Shown here: piece by piece, positions 36,892 through 47,745 of the stretch | Numbering within the stretch: the first letter of the stretch is position 1 | Layout of the letters: each line of letters starts with the position of its first letter | Assembly (NCBI GenBank): GCA_033439265.1 | Contig: JAVTVX010000013.1 | Span: 1,390,501 to 1,454,500, forward strand | Source of the DNA: Dillenia suffruticosa | Lineage: Eukaryota; Streptophyta; Magnoliopsida; Dilleniales; Dilleniaceae | Length of the DNA stretch: 64,000 nucleotides | Direction: 5' to 3' | Position numbers and translations under genes: made by a program | The notes under the pieces: generated by a model | What the model saw: the letters and a program-made list of their open reading frames with translations, nothing else | Databases searched by the model: none | What the model was told of the DNA's origin: nothing

Positions 36892-38972
36892 TCATGCAAC
36901 CTGCGGAGAATCCAGTACATGTAAACACAGTCGCATCAAACTCAAGAATCTTAAGAGCAATGGAGTTAAGTTGAGCTTGAAATCCTTTTCTTTCTTTTTT
37001 TTGAAAATCAGTAAATAATTTTAAGGGCATTTACCATGTAAATGAAAGGGTCTTGACGCCCTCCACTTCCTGATCTTTTGACTTCCTCCAGCCTCAAAAG
37101 CCTGCATCCAAATAACAGTGTCAATATCAAATTCACTGCAAGTAACTCCATTTTTTTCCCATTCAAAATGACCCTATATTCTGAAAATTTGACGGGCACG
37201 ATAGTGTAGGCATACTAAACACCTTTGGATTGAGTGATTGGTTGCTCTACCCCTCAACTAGAGATTTTAAATTCGAATCCTATAAATAACGAAAAATGAT
37301 TTAAGAGAGTCAATCCTTAAAATAGGCCCTAAGTGCTATAATCGGATTATTTGGGTAAAACTCGGATACCGATGGCAAAATAATAATAATAATAATAATG
37401 TAAGCATCTGATTGGCCCGAGAAGATATGACTATTTTGGCCCAGCATAGCCCGGCCCAAACCGAACTTAGTCCAAATATTTGCGAGTTGGCTGAGTTTTT
37501 AACCGCAGTATAAAGCCCAAACACATCCTTTTATCTGGTCCATCTAATGACCTTCTTAGGTATATTATAATATTAGGCAAGGGTTCAAAATTTGTGCTTG
37601 TGCCTTATCAAGGGACTTCCAAAAATCAAGTTTGGAGACCAATGGGCTCCCATTTCAAGCCCATTGAGGCCCATTAATCTCCAAAACTGGCCCTAACCCG
37701 GCTTGAGTGCCACGTCACAGTCAACGAGCTGTGTTCTAAAATGCGAGAGACCGATGATGGTCAATTGGTGGATATAGTATTAATTCTCTTAATCAAAATC
37801 TCAATTTTGACTCGTAATTTAAGTATGAAATAGACTCCGTTGGGATGATAGTCTTTTAAATGAATCACTGTAAATCTCAAAATAAATTAGTTAAATTATG
37901 ATTTTAAATATCAATTAATATAATAAAAAAAATAATAAAATAAGAGAGAGAGAGTTCACATTCGAAGCGCTTTGGAAGTGTCCGGACTGTCTCCAAGCAC
38001 TTGACGAATCCTGACTTCAGAAGCAGAACCGCCGCTTGTCAAGAACCTGAGTATGGCTTCGGCTCGGCGCCTCAAGTGACCCGAGCCGAACTTCTGCGGC
38101 TGCTGCTGCTTGTTCCTGATCAACGCGGCTTCTTTTTCAAATTGGCTTCGCGCGCTGGAGTTGGCGCTTGAATTGCTTGACAAACAAGAAGACTCCGGAC
38201 TTTCAGATTCAAAATCATATACTCGAAACTTCTTCCACATCTCACCGGAATTGAGTTTCCGGCAGTCCGAAATCCGATAGTTCTTCGATCGATTCTTTTT
38301 CGCAATCTGTTGAAAAAATTGTTCAATTAGTTTTTGAGCCAATAATTTGGAGAAAGACAAAACTTAATTTGCAGAATCAGTTAAAAGTGAACCGCAATTT
38401 TGAAGTTGAATTCAAATATTTTGAATATTTCAGATCTGAAAATTAACTGAAATTTCAAAAGAAACTCAACGTCACGCGAAATTATGAAAAATAGTAGCAG
38501 AGTTCATTGAATTTCAAATAAAAAAATCACTACAAAAATCAATTGAAGAGAGAGAGAGAAAGAGAGAGACAGAGATGAAATCACCTGAAGCTTGAGATCG
38601 TGACAACGAGCAACAACATCAGTGATGGAGAGTTTCTTCGGACGAATCGTGCGAGATGAACCATCGCTAGCTGCGGACGAACAACAAGATGACTTGGAGT
38701 TCGAATCACTTATAATGAAGCTTCCTTTACTGCTTTCACAGGCTCTGGAGGGAACACTAGAAACACAGATCCTGCAAACAGTTTTTTAGCTACAAAATTG
38801 AAATAAAAACAGAGAGTTGACGAAGCAATTCACGAATAGATCATATGAACCTTGAAGGGAGAGGAGGTGGAAGAGAGAGGATTGGAGGGGAGAGAGAAGG
38901 AGATGATGAGGAAGAAAGAAGGAGAAGAGCTTCTGCAACTTCAAACTCTAACCGACTTGGAAATGGTTCCAT
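36892..38972 (-). CDS. Plant winged-helix-type DNA-binding protein candidate, 5 coding exons
   Basis: Exons by splice consensus and frame: 38851-38972, 38585-38771, 37960-38306, 37035-37101, 36892-36900. Total 732 nt, 243 residues. The start is MEPFPSRLEFEVAEALLLLS followed by Ser/Pro-rich sequence. A basic middle part contains RPKKLSITDVVARCHDLKLQ and IAKKNRSKNYRISDCRKL. The C-terminus, about residues 185-243, reads HLRRRAEAILRFLTSGGSAS, EVRIRQVLGDSPDTSKALRM, LLRLEEVKRSGSGGRQDPFI, YMVA. This helix-helix-wing pattern (SEVRIRQ.LGD.PDTSKALR.LL.LEEVKRSG) belongs to plant proteins annotated as winged-helix-turn-helix; target genes are unknown. The final coding exon is only GTT GCA TGA, chosen because it restores the usual YMVA end; without that splice the frame would read YMVNALKIIY. 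GA-rich DNA lies about 80-100 nt upstream of the start. Confidence 0.82.
37195..37400 (+). mobile_element. SINE-like insertion in intron 3 of the winged-helix gene
   Basis: A box-A-like part (gattgagtgattggttgctc) is followed by a box B (aaattcgaatcct, 37269-37281), then agagagtcaatccttaaaat, ggccctaag, and an end block aatcggattatttgggtaaa with actcggatacc, closing in an (aat)n tail at 37378-37398. The end block resembles that of the element at 54698-54919 (aattaatcgagacgaaacct and gggtacc). A clean target duplication was not found. Confidence 0.5.
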
Positions 38973-41286
38973 TTCTTTTTCTCAGAGAGAGAGAGCAGAA
39001 AACACAACTAACTTTCTAAAAAAGGCGCTTTCCAAATTATTTGAAAATTTGAGAGAGAGAGAGAGAGAGAAGTTGGTTAAGCTTTTTTGAATTTTTGTTT
39101 CACTGTCAGAGTACACATTTTTTATGCATGTCCGTGCATGGACCGTTCTATTAATCTCACTATCCTCAATTTATTTTTAAACTTTTTTATTTTATTATAT
39201 TTTACTCCAAATATTTATAATTAGAAAAGAAATTATTAAATTTTCTAAATAATTTTTTAACAAAAAATAATAACTGTTATATTAATAATTTTAATTAAAT
39301 CCGATCATCACTTAAATCAATCAGGTCAATGCCACAATTATCAGCACGTGTGAGGTATTAATTTTTTTGGAAGGCACTTTCTAATGCTCGATCTTGTGTT
39401 TGCAATCAAATTAAAAATAATTAGTTTAATTCACCCCATCGGAGTGATCATACGGTAAGATGAAATGAGGGTTAAGCCAATCCTATAAATATTAGGTGGA
39501 TTGGGAACGAGAGTTGGCCCATGTGTTTACAGCAAGACAAGGTTTTGCGGGTCCAGGCCGGATTTGGTTATGTGGTAAGTTTGGAAATTTCTTTCGTGCA
39601 TATAATTTGAGGATAACCTAATAATTTATGCATAGCGATCTGAGCTTGACCTGAGTCCGTCCATCAAAGATGCCCAACAGGATATTATTAACCAAGCTTA
39701 AGTATAGAAGATTTGAGTATGTGACTAACAATGTTGTGTGAGTTTTGGCTCCCTAAATCCAGTTGTAATTGAACATATTTAAATCTTCAACTATAGATTT
39801 ACATTTTGATAGGTGATGACAACAATTTGATTTTTTTTTTTTGACTGATCAGTATTTAAAATCATATTTTGATTAATCGGATTTAAACTATTGTTAAATC
39901 CATTTTAGGAAAAATTATTCAAAATATAATTTTTTTCATTTTCAAAATTAAAATATGAAATTTGATTAAATAATTTAACGTTCTTTTTATTAAATCAACT
40001 GTTCGTAAGTGACAACAATTTGATTAAATATCAACTCTATGTAAACTTATCTTTGCTCACCTTTTTCCCTTCTAAACAATGATGAGAAGAGAGGAATTTA
40101 AGATCCACTTAGAGCATAAGAACCTTGATAATAAAAATCATGATTCTTCCTTGGTCAAAAAACCCTCTAAAAGAAAAAGAAGAAGAAAAAAGAAAGACAT
40201 TATTGACTCATAAGGGTGAAGGAAAAGCCTTCGTACCTAAGGGCTAAAGAGATGATGACCGCATCATGTAAAGAATGTCCTATTCATATGGTATTTGATT
40301 TAAAATACGAGAAATCCTAAATATAGAACACCTTGTATGATTTGTGAAGATAGAAATAAAACAAAAAATTATTTTTGTTTCCAGGATAGAAACGAAGATA
40401 GAAAATTTGAATTTTTTTTCCAAATTTTTTGTAATTTATTTTCAAAATTTTCAACCTTTTTATTTTTATTTTATTTTATCTCTATTTCTTGTCTCTTTTA
40501 TTTAGTATTCAGAAACCAAATATTACTTTTAAAAAAATATGCAAAAGAGAAAAAAGAGACTTAATATTTTGGGAATCATATCAAATTTGACTCTTCACCC
40601 TCTAGAGTAATATAAACCCACTTCTAAATTTAAACTCAAAAACTTAAAAGAGTTCAGTTTGAATAATTTAGCTTCACTCTTACAAAGCTTGTTCGAAAGC
40701 TTGACACGATTATTTCATATATATTTACAAAGAAAGATTTGTCTTTTTTTTTTAAACCCATGTGATATGCAAAGAAAATGTTTTAAATAAAAAATTTATA
40801 TGACTGAATTCCGTACGACTTTCATCCAAATAGGTATGGGGTAAGAATTTTTTTACCCGAAGTGGTATAACTTATTATTTGGGTCACGAGTGTCTTTCTC
40901 TGGGCAAAGATGATATTTAACCGGTTACCAAAGAAAGAAAGGTTTGCCAAACATTCTACTGGCAAGACTAGCCTAAAAAGTTAAAGGATATTAAAATGTG
41001 ATAAATAATTTTAATTGAATATGGTGGTAGGTGTTCTCGAGAGGACAGTATAATGATAAAAATCTTTATTTCTTAACATAATAATTCTATATTCAAATTT
41101 TTATACAATAAAAAATATAGATGTAGATCCATCATATACTGCAACATATATATATATATATATATATAAATTTTTAGAATAAATCATTAATATCTGATAA
41201 TTATATTAAATTTAATTCGAGTCGGATTAAATTTTAAGGGTAAATTTTTTTGATCCTTTTTTTTAACACATAAAACTTGAAATCAA

Positions 41287-41287
<1 letters not shown>

Positions 41288-41334
<47 letters not shown>
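41288..41334. repeat. (AT)n microsatellite
   Basis: A pure AT dinucleotide run of about 47 nt; a shorter one sits at 41145-41168, about 120 bp upstream. Confidence 0.95.
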
Positions 41335-41337
<3 letters not shown>

Positions 41338-42110
41338 ATATTATTGACTCGTGCACAGCAATAAATTTGCATAATTAAATTATGACAAAGCATAGCCAAG
41401 CATCTCTATATTTGGCTTTATATACCTGACTTCAATGTGCTTTCGAATAAAATAGATCATCAGATTCTTTTTTTTTGTTATAAAGAGATGTAATTAAATG
41501 AAATTAAATTAAAAAAAATGATAAAAATAAAAAAATTTTATGGATTGAACTGCCAATTAATAGAGAGAGAATATGCAATTGTCAAGTGTTAGAATATAAG
41601 TACAAGCTTGGCCAGTTAAATTCCCAAAGTTGCACATGGATGATGGTCTTCATAATCGAAAATTATGAGTTTTGTGAATTTATCGGGGGATGTAGAGATC
41701 CACCAATTGCTTAAAAATTTGGAAAAATGAAAAAATCCAAGATTTACAAAAATCAGAAGAAATGTTAAAAACTATAATGTTAAAAAACTATAAAATAAAA
41801 ACAAATAACTTGAAGATAAAGAAAGAAAAGGGAAAATATGGTAAGAAGTGTGACAAGCCTCTTCCAACTAATAAGAAAAGAAGCTATCGGATTTGCAGAG
41901 TAGCTTGTCAATTTCGTCTAGCCATATCACACTTTACCTGCCACTGCCCCCAAATTTTGATTGCTTAGTTCCACCATCAACACCTTCAGAGTTGTAGGGA
42001 AAGAGAGAGAGGACCCTACCTCACAAACCAACACAAATTCAAGCCTAAGGAACTCAACCACGCACCTGTCGGCAGCCAAGGGGAAGAGAGAGAAAGACAG
42101 AAAGCAAGGG

Positions 42111-42203
42111 AGAGAGAGAGAGAGAGAGAGAGAGCCAGCAGAGAAAGTCTGTGCAGCTTCAGCTTCAGTCAAGAAATTGAGAGAGAGAGAGAGAGAGAGA
42201 GAG
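42111..42203. repeat. Paired (GA)n tracts in the STELLO leader
   Basis: Two pure GA runs (42111-42134 and 42179-42203) lie 36-130 nt upstream of the STELLO start codon at 42240 and are probably in the 5' untranslated leader. Confidence 0.85.
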
Positions 42204-42239
42204 CAATCAGTGCATTGTGAGTAAAATTAATTCAATTCA

Positions 42240-45200
42240 ATGTTGGTCCAAGATCGTTCAACACCCAAATCCCCAAAATCCAACAACGCAAGAACAACCC
42301 TCCCTACACTACACCACCCAAATCATCGCTTCTCCGAGACCAAAAACCTCGATTTCTCCGCATGGGTATCCGAGAACCTCTACAAAATCGTCATTATCAT
42401 CTTCTTAATGGCCACTATTGCTGCTCTCTTCTTCCTCAGAAACGTTGGCGACACTGCAGCTCTTCTCTGCTTCCAATCTCGCACCAAACAGCTTGAAACC
42501 ATAGCTTACCCTGAAATTCAGTGGAATTCAATCATACCCATTTCAGATAAATCCTCTCCTTACTCCTCATTTCGATCTGAACGCTGGATTATTGTCTCTG
42601 TCTCGAACTATCCGTCCGATTCGCTTCGGAGTCTTACCAAAATCAAGGGCTGGCAAGTGCTTGCTATTGGGAATTCTAAGACTCCTGCTGATTGGAGTCT
42701 TAAAGGTACAATTTATCTCTCTCTTGAACAGCAAGCGAAATTAGGGTTTCGTATTCTAGATCATCTCCCATACGATTCATTTGTTAGGAAATCTGTTGGG
42801 TATCTGTTTGCAATCCAACATGGTGCTAAGAAAATTTTCGATGCTGATGACCGTGGAGAGATAATAGATGGTGATCTAGGTAAACATTTTGATTTAGAAC
42901 TGGTAGGGCAAGATGCTAGGCAAGAGATTATATTGCAGTATACACATGAAAACCCTAATCGAACAGTCGTGAATCCGTACATACATTTTGGTCAACGGTC
43001 TGTTTGGCCTAGGGGCTTGCCTTTAGAGAATGTGGGTGAAATTGCGCATGAAGAGTATTACACCGAACTGTTTGGTGGGAAACAGTTTATTCAACAGGGT
43101 ATTTCGAATGGGCTTCCAGATGTCGATTCAGTTTTCTATTTTACGAGAAAATCGGGTTTGGAAGCATTTGATATTAGGTTCGATGAGAATGCTCCCAAAG
43201 TGGCATTGCCGCAGGGCATGATGGCACCTTTGAATTCCGTCAATACGATTTTCCATTCTTCAGCATTTTGGGCCATGATGCTTCCTGTATCTGTGAGCAC
43301 AATGGCTTCTGATGTGCTGAGGGGTTATTGGGCACAGCGCATTTTGTGGGAAATTGGTGGTTGTGTTGTATTTTATCCTCCAACAATCCATCGATATGAT
43401 AGAATAGAGGCTTACCCATTTTCAGAAGAGAAGGATCTTCACGTGAATGTGGGTCGGCTGATTAAGTTTTTGGTTGCGTGGAGATCAAATAAGCATAGGC
43501 TGTTTGAAAAAATTTTGGAATTGAGCTATTCTATGGCAGAGGAGGGTTTTTGGACTGAGTTGGATGTGAAGTTTACTGCTGCTTGGCTTGAGGATTTGAT
43601 TGCAGTGGGGTACCAGCAGCCAAGGCTTTTGTCGCTAGAATTGGATAGGCCGAGGGCAACTATTGGTCATGGGGACAGGAAGGACTTTGTCCCACGAAAG
43701 TTACCATCTGTTCATCTTGGGGTTGAGGAAACTGGAACAGTCAATTACGAGATTGGGAATCTGATTCGTTGGAGAAAGAACTTTGGGAATATTGTGCTTA
43801 TAATGTTCTGCAGTGGGCCCATTGAACGAACTGCTTTGGAATGGAGATTGCTTTATGGCAGGATATTTAAAGCTGTAGTTATTTTATCAGAGAACAAAGA
43901 TCCTGATCTTGCTGTTGAGCAAGGCCACTTGGACCATGTGTACAAGTAAGTTTTTTAAGTGACATTCTTCTTTCATATCACTTGGTAACATTTTCATTGA
44001 GATTTTGTCATGTTAGCAGCTCATGTTGTTTATCCTGTCTAATTTACTTGGTTATTTATAATTTAAATTTTCAGGTTTATATGACTTTGAAATGAACAAT
44101 TATCTTAGAACTTCTTAGTAACTCATCAAACCCAATTGAAAATCTTTGTGCGGCAAAGGTGCAACCGAATGCATGTATGTTTGCGGCATAAGCTACAATA
44201 GATTTGCCTGATGCAGGTCATTACAATTGCTCAGTTATTTCCTATATGGCATCGCTTCCTGTGAAAGAGTTCTTAAGCATAACTAGATATTTATTTATAA
44301 CATATGAGGCATTCGATTTTATGTATAAATGAAGCTTGACCTACTCTAGTAGTTGAGAATCTGGTGGAAAAAGATTTTAGTGAAAAATAGCCATAATTAT
44401 TGCTTGTGAGATGGTCAATTTCTGTCTTTAATCTAGCTACTCAAATATTGAGGCCCAAACTCAATGTTGTATAGTATTTAGTGATTTCACATTTCATAGT
44501 CTTTGAGGAAATTAGAGATACTAGAATGATTGCTACATTTAGTGACTATGCAGATTTAGAATATGTTAGAAGCTTCTGGTGACTAGTAAGACGCACTAAG
44601 AGAGAACTTACAAGTATTATAATTTGGACTAAGATAGATAAGGCCTTTCATGCGACAAGGACATATTCTTCTTGTTCAATTCACCAAATCCTAGAACCCT
44701 GCCTCACATTTCATTCAATGGTTAACCCTAGGTGGAACAATTTGCCATAGTCTTTTCTTGGAACTCATTAAGACAGGGTCACGGTTAACCCTAGGTGGAA
44801 CAATGAGGATGTAATTTGGGTGAACCCCAATGTAGATCCCTTGAAACCTGTGAAATGTTTAGGTTGCTAATGAAGACTTTGACTCCCTTTTATTTGAGTT
44901 GACGTAGTTATCATTTGAATTATCCCAAGGTCATCACATTTTGTAAACTGAAGGATACGGAACTACCCTAGTGATTGTTTTCCAATAGACAATATGTCCA
45001 AAATAGAACTTGTTTTTTGTCCCCGAGTCTACTAACTCAAATATTTCCTGGTATGCTATCGGTACAGGGAGGACTAGAATATGATAATCATCAGACCAAA
45101 GGGTTGGACCATTGTGCATACCTTGCTCCCAGGGAGGGGAAAATGGAATTGTATGGTAGAATTTATGTCTAGTGTAGTCCATTTCATGTTGATGGTAGGA

Positions 45201-47121
45201 TACATTGGTTAGTAACACTGTTTATCCTCTCATAATCTCTCAGAGAGAGGGAGATGAGCCTTGCTAAATATTTGTGGATTGAAATAGGTGCAAACTCTTT
45301 TTCCCAGCCAATTTTGTCAGAGGCAACTGTGGATACTGGAATCCTGAGACAGTTGCAAAGGGAGGGGCTGGTGTTTGGGGGGGGGGACAAAACAAAAGAA
45401 TTCTATATCTATCACGGCTGGCATGATATTGGACTTGAGCAATATGACAAGAGTTCGGATTCTTGGATGGTCTAAAGCTTTAACACTGCATTATGGAGTT
45501 AGTTGGCCTTTGGTACATATGGCTGCTCCAGGAACTTATCATTTATGCTTCAGGACCTTGTCATTTATTTTACTTTTGCTAAATTCATGATGCAGGAAGT
45601 TACTGTCCTAGGTCAAAGAAAAGAGAGTATGTGATGCAACTGAATTATATATGGATTTTTATGGTTGCATTTTTGTATGATATTCTCAAGTTTGTGAAAA
45701 AAATGATAATTATGGGTATCTAACTGGAAAGATCTAAGCTCTTTTCGAGGAAAGAATCCTTTAGAAAGTTTAACCTAGGAATAAAGGACACATGTTCCAT
45801 ATGTTCCAGTTTTTCCTTTTCTTTGAAGAAAATGGTTATGTAACTTGTCTATTAAAATCTCATGGTTTAACTTTGCTTTTAAAAAAATGAATAAACTTTT
45901 ATACGGTTTCTTGTCTTCTTTAATGGTTGTGGTTTTGATGGTGTTAACTCAAATGTGTTGCATGTTTCACACTAAAGTTCCTAGAAAGCTTTTTCTGGTT
46001 GAGTCATCAATTCTGTTGTTACCTAGAAAGGAGTACTGTGTTGACAGGTCCACTGAAGGTTGATGACATGCATCCCTATCCTCGACATATATTCTCTCTC
46101 TCGTTCTATTTGTCTCTTCAAAAGGTTTTCTTTGCTGATCCTTTTATTTTGTTTGCAGGGATTTAGCCACCATATTCAATCGTTTTACAAGTGCAGAAGG
46201 ATTTTTCTTCCTACAAGACAATACTATTCTTAATTACTGGAATTTGCTGCAAGCAGACACGAATAAGCTTTGGATCACTGATAAGGTAACTTATGAACTT
46301 CTGAACTTTGATCGTCCTCCTCTTCCACGACATCTGCATAGTTAATAATTAACTTCATATTCTATCCGATTGTACCTTGGAGGCGACCCTCGGACCAAAT
46401 AAACTGATCATACTTGTGTGGATTTTAGTTACATTTTCACCTTGGGTTGATGTAATTGCTCATGTTGGTATAAAATTCTTTCGACCAAAAATAATGGCAA
46501 TATGCATGTGTTTGTCAGATTTATTCTGTGATTGGCTTCTTAATTACCCTCTTGACATGGTTGTAGATATACCATTCTCTTGCAGCCCCCCCATGACTGT
46601 AATTTCAATTATATTGCAAATTGCAAAACTAAAATACCTGCTTTGTGTTTCAGGTGTCTAAATCATGGTCTGTTGTCTCAATAAATGACAATGCAGATTG
46701 GTTCTCAAAACAAGCAGAGATGGTAAAGCAAGTAGTTAGCACAATGCCAGTTCACTTCCAAGTCAGTTACAAAGAATCTGTAAAGGATGAAAAGAGCCTC
46801 ATGATCTGCAATTCCGAGGTATTCTTCATTCCTAGGCGCTTTGTGTCCGACTTTATTGATCTCGTTAATCTAGTGGGGGACCTAGAAATCCATCACAAGG
46901 TAGCAATACCCATGATGTTTGTAGCCATGGATTCTCCCCAGAATTTCGACCCTGTACTTAGCACAATGAAATATAAACAAAAACCACCTCCTGCTAATTC
47001 AACCTTTTACTCTGCTCAAGTACCTGCAGTCCACCCTTGGACTGTGTCAAGTGAGCAGGAGTTCATAAAACTCATTAGAATTATGGCAGAAGGTGATCCT
47101 CTGTTAATGGAATTGGTTTGA
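42240..47121 (+). CDS. STL1: STELLO-type Golgi protein (cellulose synthase complex assembly), 3 coding exons
   Basis: STELLO proteins are Golgi glycosyltransferase-like proteins that help assemble and export cellulose synthase complexes. Exons: 42240-43945, 46159-46285, 46654-47121; 2301 nt, 766 residues, close to Arabidopsis STL1/STL2. The start MLVQDR matches the family start, so I chose the first ATG. About 48 cytosolic residues precede one transmembrane helix (IVIIIFLMATIAALFFL, about 50-66), giving a type II topology with a lumenal body. The acidic DADDRGEIIDGDLGKHF stretch (about residue 200) is the nucleotide-sugar-type acidic motif of the N-terminal half. Family blocks VNPYIHFGQRSVWPRGLPLE, GVEETGTVNYEIGNLIRWRK and AVHPWTVSSEQEFIKL are kept, and it ends AEGDPLLMELV. 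Intron 1 is 2.2 kb. Stop faces the CHLH stop 624 bp away. The choice between STL1 and STL2 naming is not resolved; one copy is seen. Confidence 0.96.
44720..44804. repeat. 22-bp direct repeat in STELLO intron 1
   Basis: The same 22 nt, ggttaaccctaggtggaaca plus at, occurs at 44720-44741 and 44783-44804. The intron around it (about 44640-45600) has no coding sense that I trust on either strand. Confidence 0.85.
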
Positions 47122-47745
47122 AGGCGAAGCCAATTTTTAATATGAAAAAGAGGAAGATAGAACCATGTACCACTCTGTTAATTGTTACATCATTTTTTTT
47201 TCTTTCTTTTCCTTTTTCTTTCAAATATTGTATCTTATGTTTTTTTTTGGGGGGGGGGAGTGGAGGGAATTTTTTATTTCTTTTTGATTTTGTAAATTTG
47301 TGTTGTAATATTCATCTACTCATTGAAAATTTAAGCCCAAAAGAAAGTGAGCCCAAAAGAAAGTGATCATTCTGCTGGCTCATAGATTGAATTGCATACC
47401 TTTTCTCTCTGCACCATACTTATCTTCTGCAAGCTATTTAGATTTATATGAAGATTAAATACTAAATGTGACTGTTTGCGTGTGTGAAAAAGATAAGAGT
47501 CATCGAATTGCCCTGATTTTGATAGTAATGGTCATGATTGGGGAAAAAGAAGAACAAACTCTTAGTGTAAAGATGATCAATTCTAAGCTCTTAAAAAGAA
47601 TTGAATTGGAAAAGGGTGATGAACATTGTTGTCTTCCAAACATGTTTAATGCTACACGCCCTCATTCTCAATGAGGAGAAAAAGGAGGGATTGAGAATCA
47701 ACAATTATACATGCTCTCAGGGACTGTAGTTTGTTTTCTTACATT
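47122..47745. other. Convergent 3' region between STELLO and CHLH
   Basis: Only 624 bp separate the two stop codons, so both 3' UTRs and polyadenylation signals must lie here. A T-run/G-run junction is at about 47241-47260. The motif aagcccaaaagaaagtgagcccaaaagaaagtga (about 47333-47366) contains a short tandem of gcccaaaagaaagtga. No gene is visible. Confidence 0.6.

Larger units (their letters stand above)
38973..42239. other. AT-rich intergenic stretch upstream of STELLO
   Basis: No gene is visible. It holds the leader of the winged-helix gene on the left (GA tract 39051-39070) and the STELLO promoter and leader on the right (about 41900-42239, with GA tracts). Two AT dinucleotide runs lie at 41145-41168 and 41288-41334. 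SINE-like remnants (tattcaaatttttatac near 41092; aattcgagtcggatt near 41214) may be present but are too decayed to call. Confidence 0.55.

Noticed and set aside
44934..45475. Frames on both strands in STELLO intron 1
   Set aside because: Neither strand gives recognisable motifs, neither continues through splice sites, and the STELLO frame skips the region.
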